Origin: Amphiduros pacificus
Taxonomy: Eukaryota; Annelida; Polychaeta; Phyllodocida; Hesionidae
Direction of reading: 5' to 3'
DNA length: 64,000 nt
Assembly: GCA_949316495.1 (NCBI GenBank)
Contig: OX439000.1
Span: 8,124,501 to 8,188,500, forward strand
Below, piece by piece: positions 12,703 to 24,700 of the stretch (the stretch's first letter is position 1; each line of letters starts with the position of its first letter). The notes beneath the pieces are model-generated. The model was given only the letters and a program-made list of their open reading frames with translations, did not search any database and had not been told where the DNA came from. Position numbers and translations under genes: made by a program.

Positions 12703-15700
12703 TCAAATCATCTCTGCATATTATGTTTTTGAAAAAGATCAGTTTTATACCATATCGTAACAACATTATATATATTTCCAAAAACTTCCCACCAAAGACT
12801 GTCAAATTTGTTATTTATGATTAAAATATGATAATTCCCATGAAGTAATATAAAACAAGGCATCATTAATACACTATTTTTTGAATGGCAGTTATTCAGT
12901 TTATAAGCTGCTTATCATGGTGACATGTGTGGCTTTGTTTTGTTTAGATGTCTTCATCTTATCTCCTTGTTGACATAAAATCTCATCGGTGGCTCAGGCA
13001 TATGTGACCTTGGCTACCTGGGTTCCTCAAACATGACTAAGCTCTAACATACTGACTAAGGGGCTGTGCTGTTCTCCCCTATTACAGACACTGTCCCCTG
13101 TGAAAGAAGCCGGGATATATACATGAGGTGGGACAATGGGCCTCCTTACACACTTCAATATATGTTTTCAGTTGAATGAGCTGGAAATGAATGTTTATGG
13201 TTCAATTTTGTAAAATGTGCTATTCACTAAATGTTTTCGTTTTGGTCCAATATCTCTTTTTCTTCTCTGACAAATCAGGCTGATACTGTTTCTATCAGAA
13301 ATGAGGAAAAGTTTGATGTTCACATTCTTCAGAAATGAACAGCTTTAGTGTTTTTATATGTATCCCACACACAGAGTCTGTTTTGTAAGATTCTGATATG
13401 GGGTGGTGAACGTGTCAGACAATCAGGCAAAGAAATTCTAATCTCAAACAAAACTCTCATTAGAAATCACCAATAAACATCTGCATCATTTACAAAAACT
13501 GCAGAATTTCAGAAAATTTGTCTTAATGAGAAATTTTGAAAAGAAAAAACTATCATGTTAGGTATTTTGATACAATAATCACATTATTAATTTTTAATGC
13601 GGCATACCAAAATGTGTGTGTGACCCTTTAGTGGAGATCTTTACCACCCTTGTAATCTGATGGTGTAACTTGAATACATGGCCTGACACATGTGCCCAGT
13701 GACCTTGTTACATGATGGAATGTATCAGCCATTCACCTCTAATACAATGATCTTGGGGTAGACCTCAGCTTTAAACTTTGAATGGTATAAAATGAATAAC
13801 ACATATTTAATTCAAGGTTCACAAGAGTTCATCCCATTGAGGCTATTAGTTTACATTCATATAATAAGATCTGATGATGGCGATATTTGCCTCCAGATAT
13901 TGCTTCTCAATGTTGGATAGTTTTCCATGCGCGTTTCCACAATATTAGGATTGGAGGTTCGTGTTGGTAACAGTCCTGGTCATGGAGTATTTATTTGCTA
14001 ATCTGCAGCATCATAACATATCCACTAGAAGATTATCACTTATCCTAATCCTCAAACACACTTACTTATCAGTCATAATCAAACTTCCTCTGACTATAAA
14101 TATTAGACTCAATAAGTCTCCATCATATATCTTGACTTGGTTTACGATAGAGATAAATCCGCAAATAAACATGTGATTACATTACATTAGCCAATCTTAT
14201 TCAGTATTGCCTGATAATCTGCAGCCTTTATTGCCAATATAAAATATTCATAACCCTAGAAATTTGATCATATCAATTTAATAAATTCAGAAGCACTTGA
14301 GTCTGCTTTGTACTTGCTCATTAATCCATGAAAAATTAAAACTAAATGGAACTCTTGAATGGGGCATAATTACTTTTATTGAGTAATTAATGATAGGAAC
14401 CCTATCTTTCAGATGTGTAGGAATTATTTCTTGTTAAACATTTCTTGTTTTCCTTGCAAATAGTCTTGATCTATGTTCCCGTCAATCAGTAGCCATAAAC
14501 TCAAGGTTATTACCTAATGGTGTGCTAGGTGGCAGCACCTGATATCTATTATGACTGCCACCTAGTGGGTATCTGTTATATATCATTGGTTATCAGTCAG
14601 GGGATCCACATTCCACTCTAAGTGTCCACACAACTCATAACATTTCCATCCTGTCTTCCTCGAGAGTTCACTATGATTTATAATACCAAGCTGAATTAAC
14701 TATCACTGGACAATAAAACTAGCAGTATCTTGTACATCATATTTGTCCACTATATATCAAAATTTTATGCGCGACAAACCTTTTAGGCCAAATTTTGCTT
14801 AAAGTAATATTGAAATGCAACTTTCATTTGAGAAAGTACAAAGGATCTTAAACCATAAAAAACTTGTTAGTTCCATGATAACTGAAGCCAACTTTTCTAC
14901 TTTATGCATTTACAGGACTGAGTATTTTATATTCTGGTATACTCCACATCCTTTCCACTATCTCAGTGTGTCAATGGGCTTTCTAGGGCTAGAAGGACAA
15001 GTGCCCAGATTAGCATATGACCAATTATGTGAAAATATCTCTACAATAATAGGAATATCATCAGCTAATAAAAGAAGAGTTTTGTACCACTCCTACTCAT
15101 CTCTGACCATAGGCATGAACTAATCAAAAAGAAATGGAGGACAGTAAGAAATAAATGGACATCTCAGAGGGGTGTGACCAGCATAATCTCAAAATGAGGC
15201 TGGAACAACTTGATCCAAATCAGCAAACACCACAAAGTGGTCAACCAGGCTAGTGTGGCCTCTGAAAACATAGTTCAAATTCTAATGTGCCACACCACCA
15301 GGATTACTGGCTGCTGATGGACTCGTCACTGGTCACCCAATATCTCAGCATGGAGAATATATAGAAACCATTCTCCCCACTTGAGAAACAAATCGTAATG
15401 TTAGCGCCTGCTATTTCCAAGCTACAGGTTTTACATTGCTAAACAAACTTTGCCCCTGACAAGATGCAGGGCGAGGCTTGAAGCAGATACATCTCACGAG
15501 TGATTAGGTCTGTTTCCCAAGTGTTTGTGGCAAGACATTGTAGTGTAGCCATGCTAGGTGCGGGCTCACTGTGCAGACGATGAGCCAGAGTGGTTCACAC
15601 TTAATTGTCTACCCTTGTGACGACAGCTCTCTAACATTGCACAAGCTCTCCCTGTACAGAAAACAACTGTAAACCATTAAAAATCTACATATTTTCAACT

Positions 15701-17109
15701 GAAATGAATCTAAATTATTCTAATAATTCTAATCTCTAGTTGTATGTCAAATTATACTCACAGTGTAGAATTGGCAATGTTTTATGATCATGAATTATAT
15801 ATCTATATCTGATCAACAATTATATATTTATATAGTTGTTACAAAATTCTGTAAAATTAGACAAACATCTGATTTAAGAAAATGAGACTAGTCACACTTG
15901 ATAATACCCTGGATCTATTGGAGGGGATGAGTTTTATAAGTGTGTGCTGAGACCACCATCGATGCTGGGGTAGCAGGTCAAAAGTCACATTAATCTTTTG
16001 CAGACATCTTTTCGTGAAGTATTAACATTTTCCAAAAAAAGAATGAGTTTTAATCTCTACAATGCTGCATAGAAAGCACCTTTGTCAATATATTTCTTAA
16101 AAATAGGTTCAGCAGCAAAAAGACATCAAAATGTTGACTCGAATATTGTTTTTATATATTTGGCAAAATGATCTAATGCAGGTTGATATATTCACATTGG
16201 AAACCAAATTATGGATAAACATGCATCATTACAAAGCTTGTTGCCGATAGCAACCCCATGACCTCCATGTATCACCATCCCTTGGTTGTCAAGGCAACCA
16301 GATAAAATATGCCACTGGTCTCCTGTCCAATAACTGCTGGAGTTGGTGGAGTATCTCTCACCAACTATTTGCCCCAATATCCTAACACGCAGCAGCTGTT
16401 GGCAGCATGCCAACATCTGACCTACTATTCTACAACCTCTCCTACACGCCCACTATTGGTTGCCATCTTATGGTTACCATAGCAACTAACATAGTATCTG
16501 TCACTATCTGCTCCAGACATGAATTCTCTAATGAAATCTTAGTGCTTATCTCACAACTTGCCCTGATATTTGTTGTACTTTTGGGACATTTTCATGGATC
16601 CCTTCGCCAGTCTTTTAGTAGCTGTAGAGAGGTGAACTGGCTCCTGATAAAATGGCAGGCAAATCAATGTGGCCACAGGATGAAAGGAAGTGGTCGCGTG
16701 CACAAACAAGTTTTATGTGGCAATATTATGTATGTTATTTCTCTGTTTTACAAGCTCATTTAGGGATTTGGTTTTAAGATTATATCACCAGTACAGCTGC
16801 TGTGCCATTTGTATGGCATCTTACCACAGATTAACAATAATCCTTGAGAAAGGGTTTAAAACAATAATAAATTATTATTTTCTAACAGATTTGAAATATC
16901 TTCTCTGGACTTTAATCAAATTGAAAACATTTCATTTGGAACCAAATAGGATACAATTACCCTCCCTATCTCCCCCTCAAAGGAGCCAGTATGCTGTCAT
17001 TAAATATTTATAAAACTTCTTCCTGTCATATTTGTTTGTGTAGGTTTGTTCTCTGGCTGTACAAGACAATTTTAAAATATTGTTATCACTCAAAACAATG
17101 TATACTCAC
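12703..17109. other. Probable HSPA12 intron or downstream sequence with X-box-like sites
   Basis: This begins immediately after the donor of the giant HSPA12 exon, so on the minus strand it is intronic at least at its right end. No further HSPA12 exon was recognised. Three RFX X-box-like palindromes cluster at 16,240-16,486. Confidence 0.5.
16240..16486. promoter_or_regulatory. Cluster of three RFX X-box-like palindromes
   Basis: GTTGCCGATAGCAAC (16240-16254), GTTGTCAAGGCAAC (16285-16298) and GTTACCATAGCAAC (16473-16486). The first and third fit GTNRCC-N(0-3)-RGYAAC fully; the second has one mismatch. RFX factors bind such sites, often at ciliary genes. No promoter is evident nearby. Confidence 0.35.
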
Positions 17110-20100
17110 AGCATTATAGTGGAGAGCCATCTTGAACTTCTCAAAGTAGAGCCACTTCTTGGCCTCCTGTGGGTCCAGATCATGGTAGAAGTCTCGGGCT
17201 GTGAATCCAAACGAGTGGAACTTGCCCTGTGGGTCCAGAAGGAGACATGTTGGTGTTTTCTGGTTGATGACCCCTGGATCTCCTCCTTCCCACTTCCGCA
17301 TCATGTGAATGCTATCTGGGTCACGCGTAAAGCTGAATGCGTACCCACTAAATGTTGTACCAAAGTCTATGGCAACGACAACGAAATGTCCTGGTGGTCT
17401 GGATGGGTCCGAGCCAGTGCCTGAATCAACTGAGCTGCGGTGACTACGAGCAATTGCTCCTTCGAAACTATCAGCATGTGAATTGATGGGTGAATGTTGG
17501 GAAGTACTTGGAGTTGCTGGTCCTGGGAGGAACATTGTAGAGTTGGGACTGCCAGTTGAAGGCTTTGATGATGTGGAACTTGCTGGTTTCTCATCTGGTA
17601 CTGTTATACTTTTGGGCCGGGTCTCCGTGGTGAAGATTTCCCTGTGCTCTGTGCCTACAGAGGTCACCTTTGTTGTTTCGACCACAGTTAAGGTTCTCGT
17701 AGGACCCTGCTGCAGTATCTCCTGATGCATGGCATAGGCCAACTGTTCTGAGGCTGCCATGTCGTCTGAGGATTTATCTAATTCTGACGGATCTGTTTCT
17801 ATTGGAATGAATTCCCTCTTTTCTGGATCAGGTGTTGATGAGGACAATGGTTCACCTGCAACTTCCTGTTCGTCTTCTTTCTTTTTCTTTTTCTTTGACG
17901 GCTTCTTGGCTCCCTTGTGTGAGAATATTGAGAAGAATTTACTGGATCTTTTCTCAGTGTGTTCTTCCACTTTAGCCTCTGATTCAATAACTTGAGTTTC
18001 TACCTTTTCTATAATCTCTTCCTTTGTTTGCTGTTTCTCCTCTGTCACATCTACTACCTCTTGGTTCTCCACTTTATTGGATTCTTCTGGAGCACTTTCC
18101 TGAACTTGCTCTGATTCTGCTTTTATTATTTGTTCTTCAATCTTTTTGTCTTCTTTCTTGTGATGCTCTTTATGATGAAAGAAAGAAAATATTTTGTGTG
18201 ATTTGTGACTTTCTTTCTTTGCTTTCTCTTTATCCTCAGTTTTTATCTCTTCAGTTTGTTTTTCTTCCTGTATTTGTTCCTCTGTTTCTGTTATCACTTT
18301 TGTTTGTGACTCAATAACTACCTCTTCCTGTTTGTCTTCTGGTGACTCATTAACTTGCTCAAGTGCCTGAGATTCAACCTTTACTGATTCTTCTTTCACT
18401 TCCACAACCTGTTCGTTTTGTTCACCATTCTCTATTATGGTTGTTACAGTTGTTGTTTTCTCCTCAACATGAGCACTCTTCCTCTTTTCTTTGTGTGTAA
18501 AGAAAGAAAAGAGTTTGTGAGATTTTGATTCTTTATGTTCTTTCTCAACAATCTTTTCTTCAAATTTCTGAATATCTGGTTTCTCACTCTCTGAGTTCTC
18601 AACCTTTGGCTCCTCTGATATCTCAACCTTTGATTCCTCTGATATCTCAACCTTTGGTTCCTCAGGTATCTCCACCTTTGGTTCCTCTGATATCTCAACT
18701 TTTGGTTCCTCTGATATCTCAACCTTTGGTTCCTCTGATATCTCAACCTTTGGCTCTTCTGATATCTCAATCTTAGGTTCCTCTGATATCTCAACTTTTA
18801 GTTCCTCTGATACCTCAACTTTTATCTCTTTCCCTTCTACTTCCTCTTCCTTCTCGCTTTTTTGAGTATCTGACTTTTCTTCCTCTGTTTTAGACTTAAT
18901 TTCTTCAACCTTTTCTTCAACTTGTTTTACTAACTCATCTCCTGTATTTGGATCTTCGTTTTTCTGCTCAGGATTTACTTTTGCTTCCTTTTCTCCTTTT
19001 TCTTTATGGGTGAAAAAGGAGAACAGTTTATGGGACTTATGTTTTTCTTTCTTCTTAACTGTTTTCTTGTCAATTTCTACTGGTGTATCCTTAACATCAG
19101 TTTCTGCATGAGTTTCTTCAACCTCAGTTTCCTGTTTATTTTCGTCCTTTGCCACCTCTTCAGAATCAATTATTTCTTTAACTTCTTTCACCTCTTCAGT
19201 TTCTTGCTTCTCTTCTATTCTCTCTTCTTCTTGTGCAGATGCTTCTGTTTCTTCAACTTTTTGGTCTTCAGCCTTGGGCTCTTTTTTATGTTTATGAGCC
19301 TTGTCTTTGTGCTTGAAAAACGAAAATATTTTATGTGATTTGTGCTCTTTCTTCTTCTCTATATGCTTTTCTTCATCAGTTTTCTCAGCAATGGTTTCTT
19401 CATCAGCATCTGTTTCTTTTTTCTCAACTTCTTTTTTGTCTTCAATAACCTGCTCTGTCTGCTCTTCAGACTCTTCTGTGGGTTTCTCTGCTTGCACAGA
19501 TATTTCTATGCTTGGTTCAGGAGCATCTTCCTTCTCTTCAACCCTTTTAGTCTCAGGTTCATCCAGATTCTCATCTATTATTTTATTGTCTTCCACTTCC
19601 TTTGTCTTAATCTCCTCTTGAAACTTTTCCTCTTCTTCAGGCTTTTCCCCTTCTTCGAGTTTAATGTCTCCCTCAAGCTTTATGTCTTCACTTGACTTTG
19701 CATCTTCTTCAGGCTTTGTATCTTCCTCAGGCTTTTTATCTTCCTCGGGCTTTGTATCTTCCTCAGTTTTTGTATCCTCCTCAGGTTTTGTATCTTCCTC
19801 AGACTTTGGATCTTCCTCAGGCTTTGGATCTTCCTCAGGATTCAAATTTTCCTCAGGCTTAGTAACTTCCTCTGGCTTAGTATCTTCCTCAGACTTGAAA
19901 TCTTCTGGATTTGTTTCTTCCTCAATCTGGTTATCCTTTTGTTTCTCTTCTATCCTTTCTTCTGGATTTATTTCACCTTTATCTGTATTTTCAGGTTGGT
20001 CAACTATTTGAGGTTCATCAACTTTATCTTTATTATCTTTGGGTTGTTCTGGTTCTTTTAATTCTTTTTCTTTTTTGGGTCTGGAAAAGAATCCAAATCT

Positions 20101-21713
20101 GTGTTTGTGTTTATTTTTCTTTGGCTTGCTACTTTCAGATTTGATCTGTTTATCTTCAGACTCAACAGGTAATTCTTCCTCTTTGACCTTTTGATGATCG
20201 TCACCTTCTTCAACTTTATCTATGACAATTGGTTCTCCTTCATTGGATTTTGGTTCTTCATCAGCTGCACTCTGTTGTTCAGCTTCTGTCTCTTGATCCT
20301 TTGGCAATTCTATTTGTTCACTTTTTGTCTCGACAATCTCTGGTCTTTCTTCTTGTGTTGGTTCACCTTTCTTTTCTTTCCCACCAAAAAAGGAATCAAA
20401 CAGTTTCTTAGCTTTAGATGGGCTTCTTTCTGCCTTTTTGGATTTAAGCTCTTCTTTGCCTGTTGCTGTATCTTCTGTTGACTCTGACTTTACCCCTTCC
20501 TCAGCAGCAAGATGTTCTGTAATTTCCGTTGCCTGACTCTCGTCTATCAAATTTGTATCAGTGGTTTCTTCTGGTGCCTTCTCTTCTACAATTATTGGTA
20601 CTTCTTGCCCTATCTGATCATCATTCTCCTCTGTAGGTTTACCTTTATCTGTAGCTTCTTCCTCAGTGTTGTCTTCTGGCTGAACCTTTTCTTCATTTGT
20701 GGTTGCCTCTTTGTCTGTTTCTAATTGTTCTTCTACTGCTATTTCTTTGTTTTCATCAGATAATTTTGGTTCTTCTCTCTGTTCCTCTGGTTCAGTTTGT
20801 TCCTTCTGTTTTTTCTTACCTGATGACTTCTTCTTCTTCCTTTCTAACGTTTTGTCTTTTCGACCAAACAAGGCTAAGAATTTACTTGGTTTAGAAGATT
20901 TACCCTTGGCTGCTTCTTTAGCTTCAGCTTCATCTGCTTGTTCACCTGAGGTAATTTCTTTATTTTCCTGTGGAGCTTCTCCTTCAGCCTCTGCCTCTAC
21001 TTTTTCACTTTCATTTACAGAAGTGTCATTTTGAATTTTATCATCTGATTCTTCTTGGTTATTTTCACCATTTACTATCTCTTCATTTTTGTCAATGTCT
21101 GACTGAGGTGATTCTGGTTCTGTTTGAACAGGTGCAGTCTCTTGAATAGGTGAAGTTTCAGGTATTTCTCCTGATTCAACACTGGGAGAAAGTTCCTCTA
21201 TTACTGGTGAACTATTCTCAGCTAATACGTCACTGACAATATCACCTTCCGCTTTCTGCTGGTCTCTATTTTCTTCAAGTTCGATAGGGGTCTGTGAGGT
21301 AGTAATTGTATCTGAAATGTCACCCTGAGGTGTTTCTCCTGCAACTTCTGATTCTGGCTGTTCTATATTTTCAGGTTGGTTGTTCTCTACTGAGGTAGCA
21401 GATGTATCTGCTAGGGCATCACTTATGTCATGAGCATCATATGCTTCCTGTAGGTCATCAGCAGCCACTGGGGGATTCTCCTCAGATGACCCGTTTATCT
21501 CCGGTTCTGGGCTGTGTCTAGGTGGAGTGCCTGGCACTGGGTCGCTACACACAGGAGGCTGACTTTCACCAGTGAATGGTTCCTCTTCCTTGATGTGGTT
21601 ATTCTCGTGGTTATTTTCCTCAGCCTCTATAGGGGATGATGCAGATACAGCTTCCTCCGAAACACTGGCAGTGATCTCCTCAGAATTCTGCGCCTTCTCT
21701 TCTCCACCAGAAC
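17110..21713 (-). CDS. HSPA12A: Giant second exon: acidic repeats, eight basic-aromatic modules, then HSPA12 ATPase start
   Basis: This is one uninterrupted 4,604-base exon. It opens after ttccag and closes at a near-perfect donor, GCT/gtgagt. The first about 1,340 residues are extremely rich in E, K, D, P and S. Eight basic, phenylalanine-containing modules punctuate them; in plus-strand order their approximate positions are 20815-20905, 20362-20430, 20060-20130, 19279-19360, 18983-19057, 18473-18535, 18145-18220 and 17878-17960. Four share the core KSHK(I/L)FSFF followed by xHK. Two in-frame repeats are present: an 8-residue EEPKVEIS unit (18590-18830) and a 6-residue PEEDTK unit (19600-19890). 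A Ser/Thr/Pro-rich linker leads into the Hsp70-like N-terminal lobe ([13 protein letters not shown] onward). Because everything is in one exon, fusion of extension and ATPase at DNA level is certain. Shorter isoforms starting inside the exon remain possible. The extension is probably disordered. Confidence 0.92.
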
Positions 21714-24700
21714 CTGGAACCACACAAGAATATTGTCTTACTCAATAATGCATTGTTATGGATATCAAGTTTTAAAAATTATTTCACTCAAGTTGGCTGG
21801 GATTTCTTTCTTTGTTTCTTGTAGGTTTCAGCTGAATATAAATAAACTCTTCTTGACTTCCAATTAGCACACTTACATTTCTGTTAAAATAATTACAAGG
21901 ACATTAAAAACAGAACAATTGACCTGTAATAAGAGAAGTATAAATATTAATTTGAAAGGAAATGAGTTAATGGTCAGTTGATACAGTTTTATTTTTAGAA
22001 TTATTTTTTTAGATTTGAGCCATACAGGTTATAAAGCTTATCATTCTGAGCAGACTTCAGACTTCCTCTTGCTTTTTTTAACAATTGCTTGGTTTTATCT
22101 ATTGTTTGGGTTAATTTGCCTTAAATTGTGGAGAATAGAGAAGACATATTTCCAGCTGATGAATTCTACATGAAAATGTGATATAGCTTTTTAGAAAGGT
22201 TCATCAGTTGAAGGTTTATATAAGTTGAAATGTTATTAAAGAGTGTCTATATTCTAAGACATTAACAAAACAGGGAAATAGGTTATAAAATTGTCAATAA
22301 CCTAATCCCTAAATTTTTCATAACTAATTCTCAAAAAATATACAGAATGTAGGATGTCATGTGTATAAAAAGCAATAAGTTATCACCTTTGAACTGTGCA
22401 GGTTGGGACTACCCAGAAGTTGCATTTTATATTTGTAACATGTATATACATCAGAGAATCATGCCAAAACTTGTTTTTTATGGCTACATGATTACTTCTT
22501 GGTCAATATCCTAACTCCACAACACATAAAGGAATGTAAATGGTCATCTTAGGAATCTGCCTTGCAGCCCCTTGTGAATAGAATAGACATCACATATGGC
22601 ACCAGGCAGGACTGGATGTGCCAGATAAACGTCCAGCTTATCACATAGACAGTCATAATGGCTGCTTGATGGATCCTAAAGTATGCCCTTGTGGCATGAA
22701 TGAAATAGTAATTATATTGGACACAGGAAAAACCTACCTCATTACCATAAATACTGCTTTTCTCCTCTGTAAACAATGGGTTTTACAAATAAAATATTAT
22801 ATCATGTTTGCAATCTATATTTACTAAGAATATTAAGTGATTGTCTCAGAATTGTGGATAATTTCTTTCTATGTGTCGTCAGTAGAACATAGTAAAGCAG
22901 TACAATGATAGGTACTCATTCTACTGACGATTGGCATCTGAGTTTGTTCTCTCCAAAGAGAACCTTGATTCATTCTATCACCTGTGTGCCATGAATTATC
23001 ATGACTTACTGATCATACAAATATCACAAACCATTTTCTTTTACCAAAGGAGCACACATGAGAATGCAACAAAGATACATCCATCAAACGGCTGAGATGC
23101 TACAAATGTTCCCATGCCTAAACAGTGAGGAGAATTTCTACACACTATTCCTCAAGTCACTCTGTGTATTTGTTTACATTCTTACTAATATTGGCTGCCA
23201 GGTTCTAGAAGCTTTTGTGGGGCTGCCAAAAAGGCAGTTAACAGGGTAATACTGGGGTATAAAAATGGGATATCTGATGTTTTGGGTGCTACCTTACTAC
23301 TAGCATACTGTAACCTTACCCTTCTGTTTAGGTTCCTTGAAATAAAATTAATAGGTAATATAAGTAATAGTGCTAACTATTGGCTTCACTCATCTAATAA
23401 TCTCATGTAATTAGATAAATTGTTTGACACATAATGTTGTGCTTTGATGTGTTGGTAAGAAACTTAACATGATGGTGATATGTGATAAACACTGTCAATG
23501 CTGAGGTCAGAGCATTACTAAATGTACCATCTATCCCATCATGATACACACTGTCAATGCTGAGGTCAGAGCACTACTAAATGTACCATCTATCCCATCA
23601 TAAAAATACACACAGTCAATGCTGAGGTCAGAGCATTACTAAATGTACCATCTATCCCACCATGATACACACTCTCAATGCTGAGATCAGAGCATTACTA
23701 AATGTACCATCTATCCCACCATGATACACACAGTCAATGCTGAGGTCAGAGCATTACTAAATGTACCATATATCCCACCACGGTACACACTGTCAATGCT
23801 GAGGTCAGAGCATTACTAAATGTACCATCTATCCCATCATGATACACACTGTCAATGCTGAGGTCAGAACATTACTAAATGTACCATATATCCCACCACG
23901 GTACACACTGTCAATGCTGAGGTCAGAGCACTACTAAATGTACCATCTATCCCATCATGATACACACTCTCAATGCTGAGATCAGAGCATTACTAAATGT
24001 ACCATCTATCCCACCATGATACACACAGTCAATGCTGAGGTCAGAACATTACTAAATGTAGCATCTATCCCACCATGATACACACAGTCAATGCTGAGGT
24101 CAGAGCATTACTAAATGTACCATCTATCCCATCATGATACACACTGTCAATGCTGAGGTCAGAGCATTACTAAATGTACCATCTATCCCATCATGATACA
24201 CACTCTCAATACTGAGGTCAGAGCATTACTAAATGTACCATCTATCCCATCATGATACACACTGTCAATGCTGAGGTCAGAGCATTACTAAATGTACCAT
24301 CTATCCCACCATGATACACACAGTCAATGCTGAGGTCAGAACATTACTAAATGTACCATCTATCCCACCATGATACACACTGTCAATGCTGAGGTCAGAG
24401 CATTACTAAATGTACCATCTATCCCATCATGATACACAGTCAATGCTGAGGTCAGAACATTACTAAATGTACCATCTATCCCACCATGATACACACTGTC
24501 AATGCTGAGGTCAGAGCATTACTAAATGTACCATCTATCCCATCATGATACACAGTCAATGCTGAGATCAGAGCATTACTAAATGTACCATCTATCCCAT
24601 CATGATACACACAGTCAATGCTGAGGTCAGAGCATTACTAAATGTACCATCTATCCCATCATGATACACACTGTCAATGCTAAGGTCAGAGCATTACTAA

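Noticed and set aside
14815-15123. Plus-strand 102-codon open frame
   Set aside because: No recognised domain, low-complexity AT-rich composition and no splice sites fitting a gene model.
17080-21034. Many plus-strand Phe/Leu/Ser-rich open frames
   Set aside because: They are the antisense shadow of the Glu/Lys-rich HSPA12 exon.
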